Below are positions 8,847 to 17,913 of a stretch of DNA of 64,000 nucleotides, piece after piece. A program made the translations under genes and the position numbers. The notes beneath the pieces were generated by a model. That model saw nothing but the letters and a program-made list of their open reading frames with translations. It had not been told where the DNA came from and searched no databases. The DNA comes from Pseudomonas reinekei (GTDB lineage: Bacteria; Pseudomonadota; Gammaproteobacteria; Pseudomonadales; Pseudomonadaceae). Numbering within the stretch: position 1 is the stretch's first letter; every line of letters starts with the position of its first letter. Where the stretch lies: NCBI RefSeq assembly GCF_001945365.1, contig NZ_MSTQ01000001.1, positions 124,001-188,000 on the forward strand, read 5' to 3'.

Positions 8847-10148
8847 ATGACCAGCCACCTCACTTCCATCAAAACTCAACACCACAGCGTGATCGTCGTC
8901 GGCGGCGGGCAGGCCGGATTGTCTGCCAGCTACTACCTGCAACAGGAAGGGGTCGATCATCTGGTGCTGGAAAAGCACAGCGTCACCCACACATGGCGCA
9001 ACCAGCGCTGGGATGCCTTCAGCCTGGTCACGCCGAACTGGCAGTGCGCCTTACCGGGTTACACCTACGTCGATGATTTCAAGGGCGCCGATCCTCACGG
9101 GTTCATGAAAAAAGACGAGATCAACGCGTACCTGGCGGGCTTCGTTAAAGCGGTGAATGCGCCGGTGCGCGAGGGCGTGACAGTACAGCGCGTGGTGCCG
9201 CGCGCCATCGGTGGTTTCGAGGTGCATACCTCCCAGGGCGAGTTTTCGGCCGATCAGGTGATTGTTGCTTCGGGTGGTTATCACACGCCAATCATTCCGC
9301 GCCTGGCCGAGCGTCTGCCTGCGGGCGTTCATCAGTTGCATTCGGAGCAGTACCGCAATCCCGCGGCCTTGCCTGCCGGGAATGTGCTGGTGGTCGGATC
9401 TGGACAATCGGGGGCGCAAATCGCCGAAGACCTTCACTTGGCCGGGCGCAAGGTCTTTCTGGCGGTTGGTGATGCACCGCGTTGCGCACGCTTCTACCGG
9501 GGCAAGGACGTGGTCGATTGGCTGGCGGAAATGGGCTACTACGAAATCGGGGTTGACACCCATCCGTTGCGCGAAGGCGTTCGCGATAACACCAACCACT
9601 ACGTCACCGGGCGTGACGGCGGGCGCGACATCGACCTGCGCAAGTTTGCCGTGGAAGGCATGGAATTGCTCGGTCGACTAGAAGGCTTGCAGGGCACGCG
9701 GATGCAGTTCGCGCTTAACCTAGCGGAGAGCCTCGACAGCGCCGATGCGGTGTACAACCGCATCAACGGCTCGATCGACAAGTACATCGAACAGCACGGC
9801 ATCGAGGCGCCGGCCGGTGAGCGCTATGTTCCCACCTGGACGCCTGAGCAAGAACGCAGTGAAGTGGACCTTGTGGCGGCTGGCATCACCAGCATCATCT
9901 GGTGCATCGGCTTCAGCCCGGACTTCACCTGGGTCGAGGCACCGGTCTTCAATGGCCGTGGCCATCCGGGCCATCAGCGCGGCGTGACCGCGCAGCCGGG
10001 GTTGTACTTCCTTGGGTTGCCTTGGTTGTACACCTGGGGCTCGGGGCGGTTTTCCGGGGTGGCCAAGGATGCGCGTTACCTCGTGGACCAGATCAGCTCT
10101 GACCGGGCCGAGAGCTTGATTCAGGGAAAACGGGCAGCGGCGAGGTGA
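8847..10148 (+). CDS. nitH: MSMEG_0569 family flavin-dependent oxidoreductase
   Basis: This 433-residue monooxygenase-like flavoprotein has an N-terminal FAD-binding GxGxxG (VIVVGGGQAGLSASYYL) and an internal NAD(P)H-binding GxGxxG (VLVVGSGQSGAQIAEDL). Segments resembling flavin monooxygenase/YUCCA enzymes include THTWRNQRWDAFSLVTPNW. It closes the nit operon. It could hydroxylate or oxidise a nitrile or a nitrogenous intermediate; the substrate is not known. Confidence 0.87.
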   Translation: MTSHLTSIKTQHHSVIVVGGGQAGLSASYYLQQEGVDHLVLEKHSVTHTWRNQRWDAFSLVTPNWQCALPGYTYVDDFKGADPHGFMKKDEINAYLAGFVKAVNAPVREGVTVQRVVPRAIGGFEVHTSQGEFSADQVIVASGGYHTPIIPRLAERLPAGVHQLHSEQYRNPAALPAGNVLVVGSGQSGAQIAEDLHLAGRKVFLAVGDAPRCARFYRGKDVVDWLAEMGYYEIGVDTHPLREGVRDNTNHYVTGRDGGRDIDLRKFAVEGMELLGRLEGLQGTRMQFALNLAESLDSADAVYNRINGSIDKYIEQHGIEAPAGERYVPTWTPEQERSEVDLVAAGITSIIWCIGFSPDFTWVEAPVFNGRGHPGHQRGVTAQPGLYFLGLPWLYTWGSGRFSGVAKDARYLVDQISSDRAESLIQGKRAAAR

Positions 10149-10285
10149 TTGAGCAAAGGTTTTGAGCCATGCCTCAGACCCAATGGGAGCAAGCAGGCGC
10201 TGACGATGATTGAGCAAGTTGGCTGATTGCCAGTTCGCACCGACCTCCGGTAACTCGGTCATTCAGGCAGCCTGCGTCATCGTTT

Positions 10286-10380
10286 GCGTCCATCACGAGC
10301 TGGCTCGCTCCCATGATCCAGGTTATACCTGATCCTGTACCCGTCACATCACCCCTGTGGGAGCGAGCCTGCTCGCGATG
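10286..10380. repeat. Pair of inverted REP sequences between nitH and the cyn regulator
   Basis: CACGAGCTGGCTCGCTCCCA (10295-10314) and GTGGGAGCGAGCCTGCTCGC (10358-10377) are inverted, related REP sequences separated by about 40 bases, a REPIN-like arrangement. They fill the gap between the convergent nitH and cynF-like genes. I see no gene between 10149 and 10419. Confidence 0.65.
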
Positions 10381-10419
10381 GTCTCATAGACGCTGCGGAT
10401 AACCAGACGAAGCCCGTTA

Positions 10420-12312
10420 TCACTCGCGGCGACCGGGTTTGTAATTCCGCGGATCAATGTTCCATTTGCGCAGGCGTGAGGCCAGGGTGGTCGGTTTGAG
10501 CCCCAGCAGTTGCGCAGCTCCGCCTTCGCCGGAGACTTTGCCTCCAGTGCGTTTGAGCATCGCCACGGTGTTCAGGCGAAGTTGCTGTTGCACAATCTCA
10601 TCGCGCAGCGGTTCGCTGTCGTCCAGCGGTTCTACGGGTGTCTCAATCTGCTCGCGAGCGGCGGCCGGCAATAGCTCATCGAAGCGTAAGCGGCCATCCT
10701 GCGAGACGATGATCTGTCGCTCGATCACGTTTTCCAGCTCTCGAATATTGCCCGGCCACGGATAACGCTTGAGCACCTCGACCTGGGTCAACGGCAGACG
10801 CACTCCCGGTTTGTTAAAGGCCTGGCAGGCGCGCTCAAGAAAGTGGCCAGCCAACAGCGGTATGTCGCCCAGGCGTTCGCGCAAGGGCACCGAATGCAAC
10901 GGAAACACGTTCAAGCGGAAGTACAAATCTTCACGAAATCCGCCAGCGGCGACCATCTCCCGCAGGTCGCGGTTGGTGGCGGCAATCACCCTCACATCCA
11001 CCGCTCGGGTCAGGTTATCGCCCACCCGTTCGAACTGCTGGTCCTGCAGCACCCTTAGCAGTTTGCTTTGCAGCTCCAAGGGGATTTCGCCCACCTCATC
11101 GAGAAACAGCGTGCCGCCATCGGCCAGTTCAAAGCGTCCGACCCGATCATTGGTGGCCCCTGTGAAGGCGCCTTTGACGTGACCGAAAAACTCGCTTTCG
11201 AACAAGTCCCGAGGAATCGCCGCGCAGTTGACGCGAATTAACGGGCGGTCGCTGCGCCGGCTGCTGGCGTGGATCGCCCGGGCAATCAATTCCTTTCCGG
11301 TCCCGGATTCGCCAGTGACCAGCACGTTGGCGTCAGTTGGCGCCACCAGTTCGATCTGGCGGATCAGATGCAGCACCGCAGGGCTGTCGCCAACGATCTC
11401 GTGGTGATTGCGCTCCGCCTTGATCTCTTCCTGCAGGTATTGGTTTTCCAGCTCCAGACGTTGCTTGAGTTGCTCCACTTCATTCAAGGCTTCGCGCAAC
11501 CGCAGTTCGGCCCGCTGCCGCTCACGAATGTCGCGGAACAACACCACCGCCCCCACCAGACGGCCCATCTCGAAAATCGGTGTGCTGGTGTACTCCACGG
11601 GTATGGCTTCGCCGTTCTTGTGCCAGAAAACCTCGTTGTCGACACGGTGCACCTGGCCGTCGCTGAACGAGGTGTGAATGGAGCACTGCTGTACTTCAAA
11701 CAGACTGCCATCACTGTGGCTGTGGTGAAACAACTGGTGGGCGTCATGGCCGACCATGTCCCCTGCGCTCCACCCGAGAATCCGTTCGGCGGCCGGGTTG
11801 ATGAAGGTGGTTTGCCCAGTGGCGTCCAGCCCGTAGATGCCTTCACCTACGGCGCCGAGGATCAGGCGGTTCTGTCGCTCGATGCGTTCGAACACTTGGG
11901 TGATGCGCTCCCAGCCAACGTGGCCCAAGCGATGCTGGCGGCGGGCTTCGGAACGGTTGCGGCGGGTTTCCAGCTGATCGCGGTCTTGGATCATCAGCAG
12001 GATGCGCTGGCCATCCTCCAGTGCCCGGGCGTTGACTTCGACGGCGTGGTGTTTGCGGGTCAGGTCGAGCAGGCTGAGATCGTCGGACCAGGCTTCGCCC
12101 TGAGTTAGCACCTCGTCGGTGAAGCTGACCCACAGTGCGATGGCGCTGCCGAAGAAATGGCTGAAGCGGGTGAGGGAAGTAGCATTCTCTTCGCAGCCAA
12201 GCAGAGCGAGGCCGGCGGCGTTGACCTGGACCAGAGCGTCCGATGCCGGGTCCACCACCAGCATGGCGAGCGGAGCGTACGCAGCGGATATTTTGTCGAT
12301 GGCGGTGGACAT
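10420..12312 (-). CDS. cynF: Sigma54-dependent activator, CynF-like (cyanase operon)
   Basis: This 630-residue paralogue of NitA has the same layout: N-terminal sensory region, PAS with HHSHSDGS plus a following Cys, coiled-coil linker, and an AAA+ domain with [14 protein letters not shown] and FLDEVGEIP. Its C-terminal Fis-type HTH contains [17 protein letters not shown], identical over that stretch to NitA. It is divergent from cynS, and a sigma54 regulator called CynF controls the cyanase genes in P. pseudoalcaligenes CECT5344. The identical recognition helix implies both activators can read the same operators. The ligand (cyanate, cyanide or a derivative) is unknown. Confidence 0.82.
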   Translation of the reverse strand: MSTAIDKISAAYAPLAMLVVDPASDALVQVNAAGLALLGCEENATSLTRFSHFFGSAIALWVSFTDEVLTQGEAWSDDLSLLDLTRKHHAVEVNARALEDGQRILLMIQDRDQLETRRNRSEARRQHRLGHVGWERITQVFERIERQNRLILGAVGEGIYGLDATGQTTFINPAAERILGWSAGDMVGHDAHQLFHHSHSDGSLFEVQQCSIHTSFSDGQVHRVDNEVFWHKNGEAIPVEYTSTPIFEMGRLVGAVVLFRDIRERQRAELRLREALNEVEQLKQRLELENQYLQEEIKAERNHHEIVGDSPAVLHLIRQIELVAPTDANVLVTGESGTGKELIARAIHASSRRSDRPLIRVNCAAIPRDLFESEFFGHVKGAFTGATNDRVGRFELADGGTLFLDEVGEIPLELQSKLLRVLQDQQFERVGDNLTRAVDVRVIAATNRDLREMVAAGGFREDLYFRLNVFPLHSVPLRERLGDIPLLAGHFLERACQAFNKPGVRLPLTQVEVLKRYPWPGNIRELENVIERQIIVSQDGRLRFDELLPAAAREQIETPVEPLDDSEPLRDEIVQQQLRLNTVAMLKRTGGKVSGEGGAAQLLGLKPTTLASRLRKWNIDPRNYKPGRRE

Positions 12313-12332
12313 GGTCCGGGAGCCCTAGCTGA

Positions 12333-12401
12333 TACGGTACGTCGAATATACGAAAAATCGTAAATTAATTAACCAAGTTTCGTTATTTACGATAATTCGT
12401 T
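12333..12401. promoter_or_regulatory. Operator copies upstream of cynS
   Basis: TACGAAAAATCGTA (12349-12362) is a perfect TACGA-N4-TCGTA palindrome and TACGATAATTCGTT (12388-12401) has one mismatch; a weaker copy starts at 12333. They lie 70-135 bases upstream of the cynS sigma54 promoter and just 5' of the divergent activator gene, the same geometry as at nitA/nitB. A near-match to the IHF consensus (one mismatch) lies at 12440-12452. Confidence 0.65.
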
Positions 12402-12468
12402 AGTTTCTTTTGAAACTGTTCTGAGAATAAACCTCTAAAAATCAACGTGATAAGAATAATTTAGCAAT

Positions 12469-12484
12469 TGGCACGACTCTCGCT
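12469..12484 (+). promoter_or_regulatory. Sigma54 (-24/-12) promoter of cynS
   Basis: TGGCACGACTCTCGCT carries TGGCACG and GG-N10-GC, and is nearly the same as the nitB promoter. The leader to the cynS ATG at 12527 is about 30 bases and contains AGAGAGATC as ribosome-binding site. Confidence 0.75.
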
Positions 12485-12526
12485 ATCTCTCCAGTATCGC
12501 TAAAACCCACAAGAGAGATCTTCAAC

Positions 12527-12967
12527 ATGAACAAAGTCGAAATGCATCACACCGTCATGGCAGCCAAGGCTCGCAAGGAAATGACCTGGGACCACTTGAG
12601 CGAGCTGGTCGGAAAGGCGCCGGTGTGGCTGGCCTCTGTGTGCTACGGCATGAACAGCGCCTCGCAGGATGTCGCCGCGCGTATTTGTGAGGCGCTGGAG
12701 TTGGGTGAAGACGTGGCCATGGCCATGACCGAGTTCCCGGTCAAGGGTTGGGAAAAGACCGTGCCCCAAGACCCGCTGATCTATCGCCTGTACGAGGTGG
12801 TGGGTGTCTACGGCCCGACGCTCAAGGACGTGATCCAGGAAAAATTTGGCGACGGCATCATGAGCGCCATCGACTTCTCCATGCATGTCGAAAAAATTGA
12901 AGACCCCAAGGGCGATCGCGTCCTGCTGACCCTCAATGGCAAGTTCCTGCCTTACCGATCCTGGTGA
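12527..12967 (+). CDS. cynS: Cyanase (cyanate hydratase)
   Basis: This 146-residue enzyme is predicted to catalyse bicarbonate-dependent decomposition of cyanate to ammonia and CO2. An N-terminal HTH-like segment is followed by the catalytic domain; the Arg-Glu-Ser triad is Arg87 and Glu90 (IYRLYE) and Ser113 (GIMSAIDF), with the same spacing as Arg96/Glu99/Ser122 in E. coli. The length is close to the E. coli enzyme (156). It is followed 47 bases later by a formate/nitrite-type channel. No carbonic anhydrase gene (cynT) is next to it here. Confidence 0.96.
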   Translation: MNKVEMHHTVMAAKARKEMTWDHLSELVGKAPVWLASVCYGMNSASQDVAARICEALELGEDVAMAMTEFPVKGWEKTVPQDPLIYRLYEVVGVYGPTLKDVIQEKFGDGIMSAIDFSMHVEKIEDPKGDRVLLTLNGKFLPYRSW

Positions 12968-13014
12968 TCGAGCAGCCGTTCCGCTTTTGAAAAATCAGCT
13001 ACGAGGAAAGCCCA

Positions 13015-13827
13015 ATGTCCTATCTACTTCCATTCGAATTCGTCACCAAGATGCTCGATGCCGGCGAATCGAAAATTCACATGTCGACCCGCGACACCCT
13101 GATTCGCAGTTTCATGGCGGGGGCGATTCTGGCTCTGGCCGCAGTGTTTGCGGTCACCATCGCGGTGCAGAGCGGTTCCGCGCTGCTCGGTGCGGTGCTG
13201 TTCCCCGTGGGCTTCTCGATGCTGTACCTGATGGGTTTCGACCTGCTGACTGGGGTATTCATGCTCACGCCACTGGCGCTGCTGGACAAGCGTCCGGGCG
13301 TCACCGTGCGCGGTGTGTTGCGCAACTGGGGGCTGGTGTTTGTCGGTAACTTTGCCGATGCGCTGACCGTGGCGTTCATGATGGCGTTCGTCTTTACCTA
13401 CGGCTTCAATACCGGTCCGGGCGCGGTCGGGGAAAAGATCGCCAGCATCGGCGAGGCCCGCACCCTGGGTTATGCACACTATGGCGTGGGCGGCTGGATC
13501 ACGATTTTCCTGCGCGGCATGCTGTGCAACTGGATGGTCTCCATGGGTGTGGTCGGCGCGATGATCTCGACCTCGGTGAGCGGTAAGGTGATCGCCATGT
13601 GGATGCCGATCATGCTGTTCTTCTTTATGGGGTTCGAGCACTCGGTGGTCAACATGTTCCTGTTTCCGTCGGCGATGATCATGGGTGGCGGGTTCTCGGT
13701 GATGGACTACCTGGTCTGGAATGAGATCCCGACCGTGCTGGGCAACCTGGTTGGTGGCCTGGCGTTCACCGGGTTGACGCTGTACAGCACCCACATCAAA
13801 ACGGCGGCCAAGCGCGCTCTGGCGTGA
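13015..13827 (+). CDS. Formate/nitrite transporter (FNT) family channel
   Basis: This 270-residue inner-membrane protein has about six hydrophobic segments typical of FNT pentameric channels. The pore histidine segment is seen as FFMGFEHSVVNMFLF. FNT proteins move small monovalent anions such as formate, nitrite, hydrosulfide or bicarbonate. Placed directly after cynS, it may pass cyanate or bicarbonate; that is inference from context. The start ATG 13015 follows ACGAGGAAAGCCC. Confidence 0.88.
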   Translation: MSYLLPFEFVTKMLDAGESKIHMSTRDTLIRSFMAGAILALAAVFAVTIAVQSGSALLGAVLFPVGFSMLYLMGFDLLTGVFMLTPLALLDKRPGVTVRGVLRNWGLVFVGNFADALTVAFMMAFVFTYGFNTGPGAVGEKIASIGEARTLGYAHYGVGGWITIFLRGMLCNWMVSMGVVGAMISTSVSGKVIAMWMPIMLFFFMGFEHSVVNMFLFPSAMIMGGGFSVMDYLVWNEIPTVLGNLVGGLAFTGLTLYSTHIKTAAKRALA

Positions 13828-14295
13828 TATGAAAAGTCACGCCAAGGCGACAAACGCTCACCGCTGATTATTTTTACAAGGCGTGAGCGTATGGTTAGGC
13901 GGCAGTTGTGATTCATGAGCTTGAGTCGACAGGAACGCACCAGTGCGGGGTTCTCGAACTTTGCGAGCTAGGCGTCATCGTGGAAAACCTTGGAGGTGTC
14001 GTGAATCCAGACGAAGTCGATGCTGTCCACGTCCATGCACGTAAAGCGATCCTCGAACGACTTTTAGCTAACGCCTTCGGAGTAGTCATACGGGGTGCCT
14101 TCGCCAACTCGCTCTACAGGGATTCACAAACTCGCTATTGACGCCCCAGCATTTCATTTTCTGAAATGCTGGATTGCATTTTGTGCCCATTCCGTCACAG
14201 GCACTTCAGCGTCAACATGCGCCTGACTCAGTTCACCTCCACGTTTGAGGTGACGAAGCAGACAGACCGTTACGGCGGGCGCAAGGGGAAAGCGA
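13828..14295. other. Gene-poor gap with hairpins
   Basis: I find no convincing gene here. An inverted repeat ACGCTCAC/GTGAGCGT (13854-13890) follows the FNT gene, and a perfect 11-base stem CCAGCATTTCA / TGAAATGCTGG lies at 14146-14172; either could end transcription, though neither has a strong T-run. Minus-strand reading around 13916-14073 gives a protein-like but stop-interrupted segment (FEDRFTCMDVDSIDFVWIHD) that may be a gene relic. Confidence 0.5.
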
Positions 14296-16344
14296 ATGGA
14301 CGACACCTCAAAACCTCGATCTTCACCTTGGCATGAAGGTGAATTGACTTTACAGCGCGCCGTCGGTGCAGTGGACATGATGGTGGGTGTCGGTCAGCGG
14401 CAGATGTCGCGGACGTGGATGCCGGACCAGCATCGCGAGTTTTATTCGCAACTACCTTTTGTGGTGTTGGGCGCCGTGGATCGGCAAGGCGATGTGTGGG
14501 CCACCCTTCGCACCGGGCAACCGGGCTTCATGATCTCTCCCACACCGGAAGTTTTACAGATCAAGCTCGAACCACAGCCTAACGATCCTGCTCATGAAGG
14601 CATGCAGCCGGGCGATGCGATAGGTATGTTAGGCATTGAGTTGCACACTCGCCGCCGCAATCGTATGAATGGCAATGTACTGCGGGCGCTGGACGATCGT
14701 ATCGAGATCGTCGTGACTCAAGCCTATGGTAACTGCCCACGCTACATTAATCTGCGTCAGTACGAGTTCGTCGAAGAGACGGCAGACATCGCTCAAGAGC
14801 TGACCGTGACCGATCCACTGATACGCCGCATGGTCACATCGGCGGATTCGTTTTATGTAGCGACCTACGTCGTGCGTGATGATCAGAACCAAGTCGATGC
14901 CTCTCATCGCGGCGGCAAGGCGGGTTTTGTACGAATGGAAGAAGACGGCTCGCTCACTATCCCGGACTTTTCCGGCAACCTTTTTTTCAACACCCTGGGC
15001 AACATCTTGCTCAACCCCCGTGCCGGGCTGACGTTTATCAATTTCGAGAACGGTGACCTGCTACAAATGACCGGCACCGCTGAAGTACTGCTAGACGACC
15101 CGGAAATCGCCGCGTTCCAAGGCGCCGAGCGGCTCTGGCGTTTCACGCCGCAGCGCATCGTTCACCGTCAGGCTGCGCTGGCATTGCGCTGGGCCGACCA
15201 GGCCGAAGGCGAATCACTCAACTCGACAATGACAGGAAGTTGGGAGCAGGCTGCGGAGCGATTGGAGGCCGAAGCCCTTCGTACTCACTGGCGTCCGCTG
15301 CGGGTGGCGCGCATCGTCGATGAAAGCCGCAGTATTCGTTCGTTCTATTTTGAGTCGTGCGATGGCGTTGGTTTGCCCAGATTCGAGCCGGGCCAACACA
15401 TGCCTGTGCGGCTGTTGCTGGATGGGCAACCGCCGACGATTCGTACCTACACCGTGTCCAGTGCACCCTCGGATCAATTTTTGCGCATCAGCGTCAAGCG
15501 TGATGGCGTGGTGTCTTCACATCTGCACGATCGGATTCAGGTCGGTGACTTGATCGAAGCGCGGGCACCCCAGGGGCATTTCACGGTTCAACCCTCGGAG
15601 CGGCGTCCTCTTGTGCTTCTGGGGGCGGGCGTTGGCATTACGCCGATGTTGTCGATGCTGCGGGAAGTAGTCTACGAAGGAAAACGCATTAACCGCATGC
15701 GCCCGACCTGGGTGTTACAAAGCAGTCGCTCGGTGGACGACCTGGCCTTTCGCGAGGAATTCGAAGAGTTAGTGGCGAGGGCAGGGGACAAGGTCAAAGT
15801 CCTGCGGGTGGTCAGCCAGCCGCCGACCGAGGGCGGTGGCGAGAGTTATGACCTGGCCGGCAGGATCGATGTCGAACTGCTCAAGACCCTGCTGCCGCTC
15901 AACGACTACGACTTTTACCTGTGCGGGCCGGGGAGTTTCACCCAGGCGTTGTATGACGGCCTGCGCAAAATGCGCATCCCAGATGACCGCATTCATGCCG
16001 AGACATTCGGACCGTCCACGCTAGTGCGTGACGCCGAAGTCAGCGTTCCCGCCGCACTGCAGGTGCCTATCGCCAGTGAGCCTGTGAAGGTGCTGTTCGC
16101 CACTTCCGGCAAGGAAGCGCGCTGGGAGCCAGGCACCGGGACTCTACTGGAACTGGCGGAAGCCCGCGGCCTTAACCCTGAGTTCAGCTGCCGTGGCGGC
16201 TCCTGCGGCACCTGTACTACCAAGATGACCAGTGGGCAGGTCCACTACCTCAACACCCCGGAACAAGGCTTGGCGGCGGATGAAGTACTGATCTGCTGCG
16301 CCGTGCCGGCCGCAGGCAGTGAGACCCTAGTACTGGACATCTGA
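14296..16344 (+). CDS. Three-domain PPOX-FNR-ferredoxin oxidoreductase
   Basis: This 682-residue soluble flavoprotein has three parts. Residues about 1-300 resemble the pyridoxamine-phosphate-oxidase-like split barrel fused in such reductases. Residues about 330-570 form a ferredoxin-reductase module (FEPGQHMPVRLLL, RTYTVSS, LVLLGAGVGITPMLSML). The C-terminal plant-type 2Fe-2S domain has CRGGSCGTC and a distal Cys in EVLICCAVP. It would shuttle electrons from NAD(P)H to an unknown acceptor. Start ATG 14296 is preceded by GGGGAAAGCG. It is monocistronic, without clear link to the cyn genes or the integrase to its right. Confidence 0.82.
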   Translation: MDDTSKPRSSPWHEGELTLQRAVGAVDMMVGVGQRQMSRTWMPDQHREFYSQLPFVVLGAVDRQGDVWATLRTGQPGFMISPTPEVLQIKLEPQPNDPAHEGMQPGDAIGMLGIELHTRRRNRMNGNVLRALDDRIEIVVTQAYGNCPRYINLRQYEFVEETADIAQELTVTDPLIRRMVTSADSFYVATYVVRDDQNQVDASHRGGKAGFVRMEEDGSLTIPDFSGNLFFNTLGNILLNPRAGLTFINFENGDLLQMTGTAEVLLDDPEIAAFQGAERLWRFTPQRIVHRQAALALRWADQAEGESLNSTMTGSWEQAAERLEAEALRTHWRPLRVARIVDESRSIRSFYFESCDGVGLPRFEPGQHMPVRLLLDGQPPTIRTYTVSSAPSDQFLRISVKRDGVVSSHLHDRIQVGDLIEARAPQGHFTVQPSERRPLVLLGAGVGITPMLSMLREVVYEGKRINRMRPTWVLQSSRSVDDLAFREEFEELVARAGDKVKVLRVVSQPPTEGGGESYDLAGRIDVELLKTLLPLNDYDFYLCGPGSFTQALYDGLRKMRIPDDRIHAETFGPSTLVRDAEVSVPAALQVPIASEPVKVLFATSGKEARWEPGTGTLLELAEARGLNPEFSCRGGSCGTCTTKMTSGQVHYLNTPEQGLAADEVLICCAVPAAGSETLVLDI

Positions 16345-16365
16345 TTCTCACAGCAGACCGAGTTC

Positions 16366-16395
16366 TCCTGTAGGAGCGAGCTTGCGAGCGATGGG
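16366..16395 (+). repeat. Single REP-like element
   Basis: TGTAGGAGCGAGCTTGCGAG matches the GTGGGAGCGAGC repeat family found throughout the window. It follows the oxidoreductase gene by about 25 bases. Confidence 0.5.
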
Positions 16396-16472
16396 TGTCT
16401 ACGATAACGCAGGGCAACTGCCTCTATAGTGCTGGATGAGGCAGAACTCTCGACGACGCAGTTCCCCTGACA

Positions 16473-16690
16473 CTGTATGCGGCCTTTAGGAACAACCGTC
16501 GGGCCTGGGTTGCTGGCACAAGACTATGGTTGCGTCGCGCGCGCTTTAAGGATGCGCTTAAAAGGATAAAGACTTCAGTCAGAGCGGTACTAGTCGACAA
16601 CCATCACGATTCGGCAACCTCCATCGGCCCACTAGTCAGCCGCGCCCAAGTTGACCGCGCACAACATTTCATTCGATGGCGCGCAACCAC
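16473..16690 (+). pseudogene. Aldehyde dehydrogenase remnant
   Basis: Translation gives AAFRNNRRAWVAGTRLWLRR, followed after about 30 residues by SATSIGPLVSRAQVDRAQHF. This aligns by eye with the catalytic region of aldehyde dehydrogenases (NNGQAC.AGTR...ATxIGPLVS). The active-site Cys position reads Trp and both ends are missing. It sits next to the 3' end of the integrase gene, so it is probably debris left by an insertion or deletion here. The function is lost. Confidence 0.6.
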
Positions 16691-16755
16691 GCGAACCGAG
16701 TCCATCCGCTCCATCAACGGTGAAACAAATTTACTCGCGACACTTCATCCGGCCC

Positions 16756-17736
16756 TTAGGGATTTTCAGCCACTTTCAACGCTTGCACTTGGGAAATAGC
16801 TGATGAAGTGAGTGGCCGACTTGTCGCCAACTCCCCAAAGGAATCTGCCGTGTCGATGTAGCGCATGGCTGACTTCATGTCCTTCCAGCCGACGTACGTC
16901 ATCATCGCTTTGATATCCCAGCCATTGGCCGCTGCCCAGGTGGCGAAGCCGCGACGTAATGAGTGACTGGTGTAAAGATCGCCAGACACCCCCGCGCGAT
17001 TAAAAATTCGCCGCAGCAGTGGAATCAGGCTGTTAGCGTTAAAGCCGTCTTCAGCTAGATGCCCCCAACGATCGAGCTTTCTGAAGACTGGGCCATGTGC
17101 AATGCCGGCGATGGTGATCCAGTTCACATAGGCTTGCACCGGACAAAGCTTCTTCAAGGCAGGTGTACGGAACGTCGTGCCGCGGTGCTGGCGATCGCCC
17201 TTGCTGTGCGGTAGGTAGAAGGTAATGCCCACCCCTGCCTGCGCTTGGGTGTTCTCAATCTGCAAGCGCGACAACTCATCCCCGCGAAAACCACGCCAGA
17301 ACCCGATCAGCACCAAGGCCATGTCACGCCGGCTGCGCAGCAGGGTGGTCAGATCCTGGCGGGCAGCTGCTTTCTCCGCGTCCTGCTCCAGCCACTGAAC
17401 AGCTTGTTCCAGGTGCTGCAGGAGCAGGGGAGTCGCTTGTTTCTCCTGAGCGGGATGCAACGCGCGGATGCCCTTGATCATCTGCCGCACGGTAGGTGTT
17501 TTGGTGGGGTCGGGGAATCCCTGCGTGATGTGCCATTGGGCGAGGGCGGCCAGGCGCTGCTTCAGCGTGCTGATGGTGTGCTTGTCCGCGTACTCGGCGA
17601 GGTAGCGCACGATGCCATCGCCCGTCGTGGGGAGGAAGCCACCCCAAGTCACTTCAAAATGTTCCACCGCTGCACGATAGCTGCGCCGGGTATTTTCCCG
17701 GGTGCCGGCCTGCAGGTAGCGATCCGCCATGTTCAT
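16756..17736 (-). CDS. Tyrosine recombinase/integrase
   Basis: This 326-residue site-specific recombinase has an N-terminal SAM-like core-binding domain (ADRYLQAGTRENTRRSYRAA, ending about 110) and a C-terminal catalytic domain. Catalytic landmarks are Arg in FWRGFRGDELSRL, H-x-x-R in SHSLRRGFATWA, a Trp in VGWKDM and the nucleophile Tyr in SAMRYIDTAD. It is divergent from the KfrA-like gene, with about 180 AT-rich bases between that hold the promoters. No capsid, conjugation or excisionase gene is nearby, so it may be a solitary element or the relic of an island. Confidence 0.88.
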   Translation of the reverse strand: MNMADRYLQAGTRENTRRSYRAAVEHFEVTWGGFLPTTGDGIVRYLAEYADKHTISTLKQRLAALAQWHITQGFPDPTKTPTVRQMIKGIRALHPAQEKQATPLLLQHLEQAVQWLEQDAEKAAARQDLTTLLRSRRDMALVLIGFWRGFRGDELSRLQIENTQAQAGVGITFYLPHSKGDRQHRGTTFRTPALKKLCPVQAYVNWITIAGIAHGPVFRKLDRWGHLAEDGFNANSLIPLLRRIFNRAGVSGDLYTSHSLRRGFATWAAANGWDIKAMMTYVGWKDMKSAMRYIDTADSFGELATSRPLTSSAISQVQALKVAENP

Positions 17737-17913
17737 ATCGTTCCTACGCCAAACGTACCTTTCCCACGCTGGAAAAAACGAAAACCAGCTCTATGATGCG
17801 ATAACGCTCCATTATTTTATCAAAGAATCACTCTTATATTGTTCTTTTTATAGTAGTAAAGTGCTATGTATATACGTGGTATGTAAAACAGTACGAAATC
17901 GTAGGAGAGGCAA

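Noticed and set aside
13908..14141. 77-codon plus frame between the FNT and oxidoreductase genes
   Set aside because: No ribosome-binding site or family resemblance; the opposite strand shows a more protein-like but stop-broken segment, so at most a relic.
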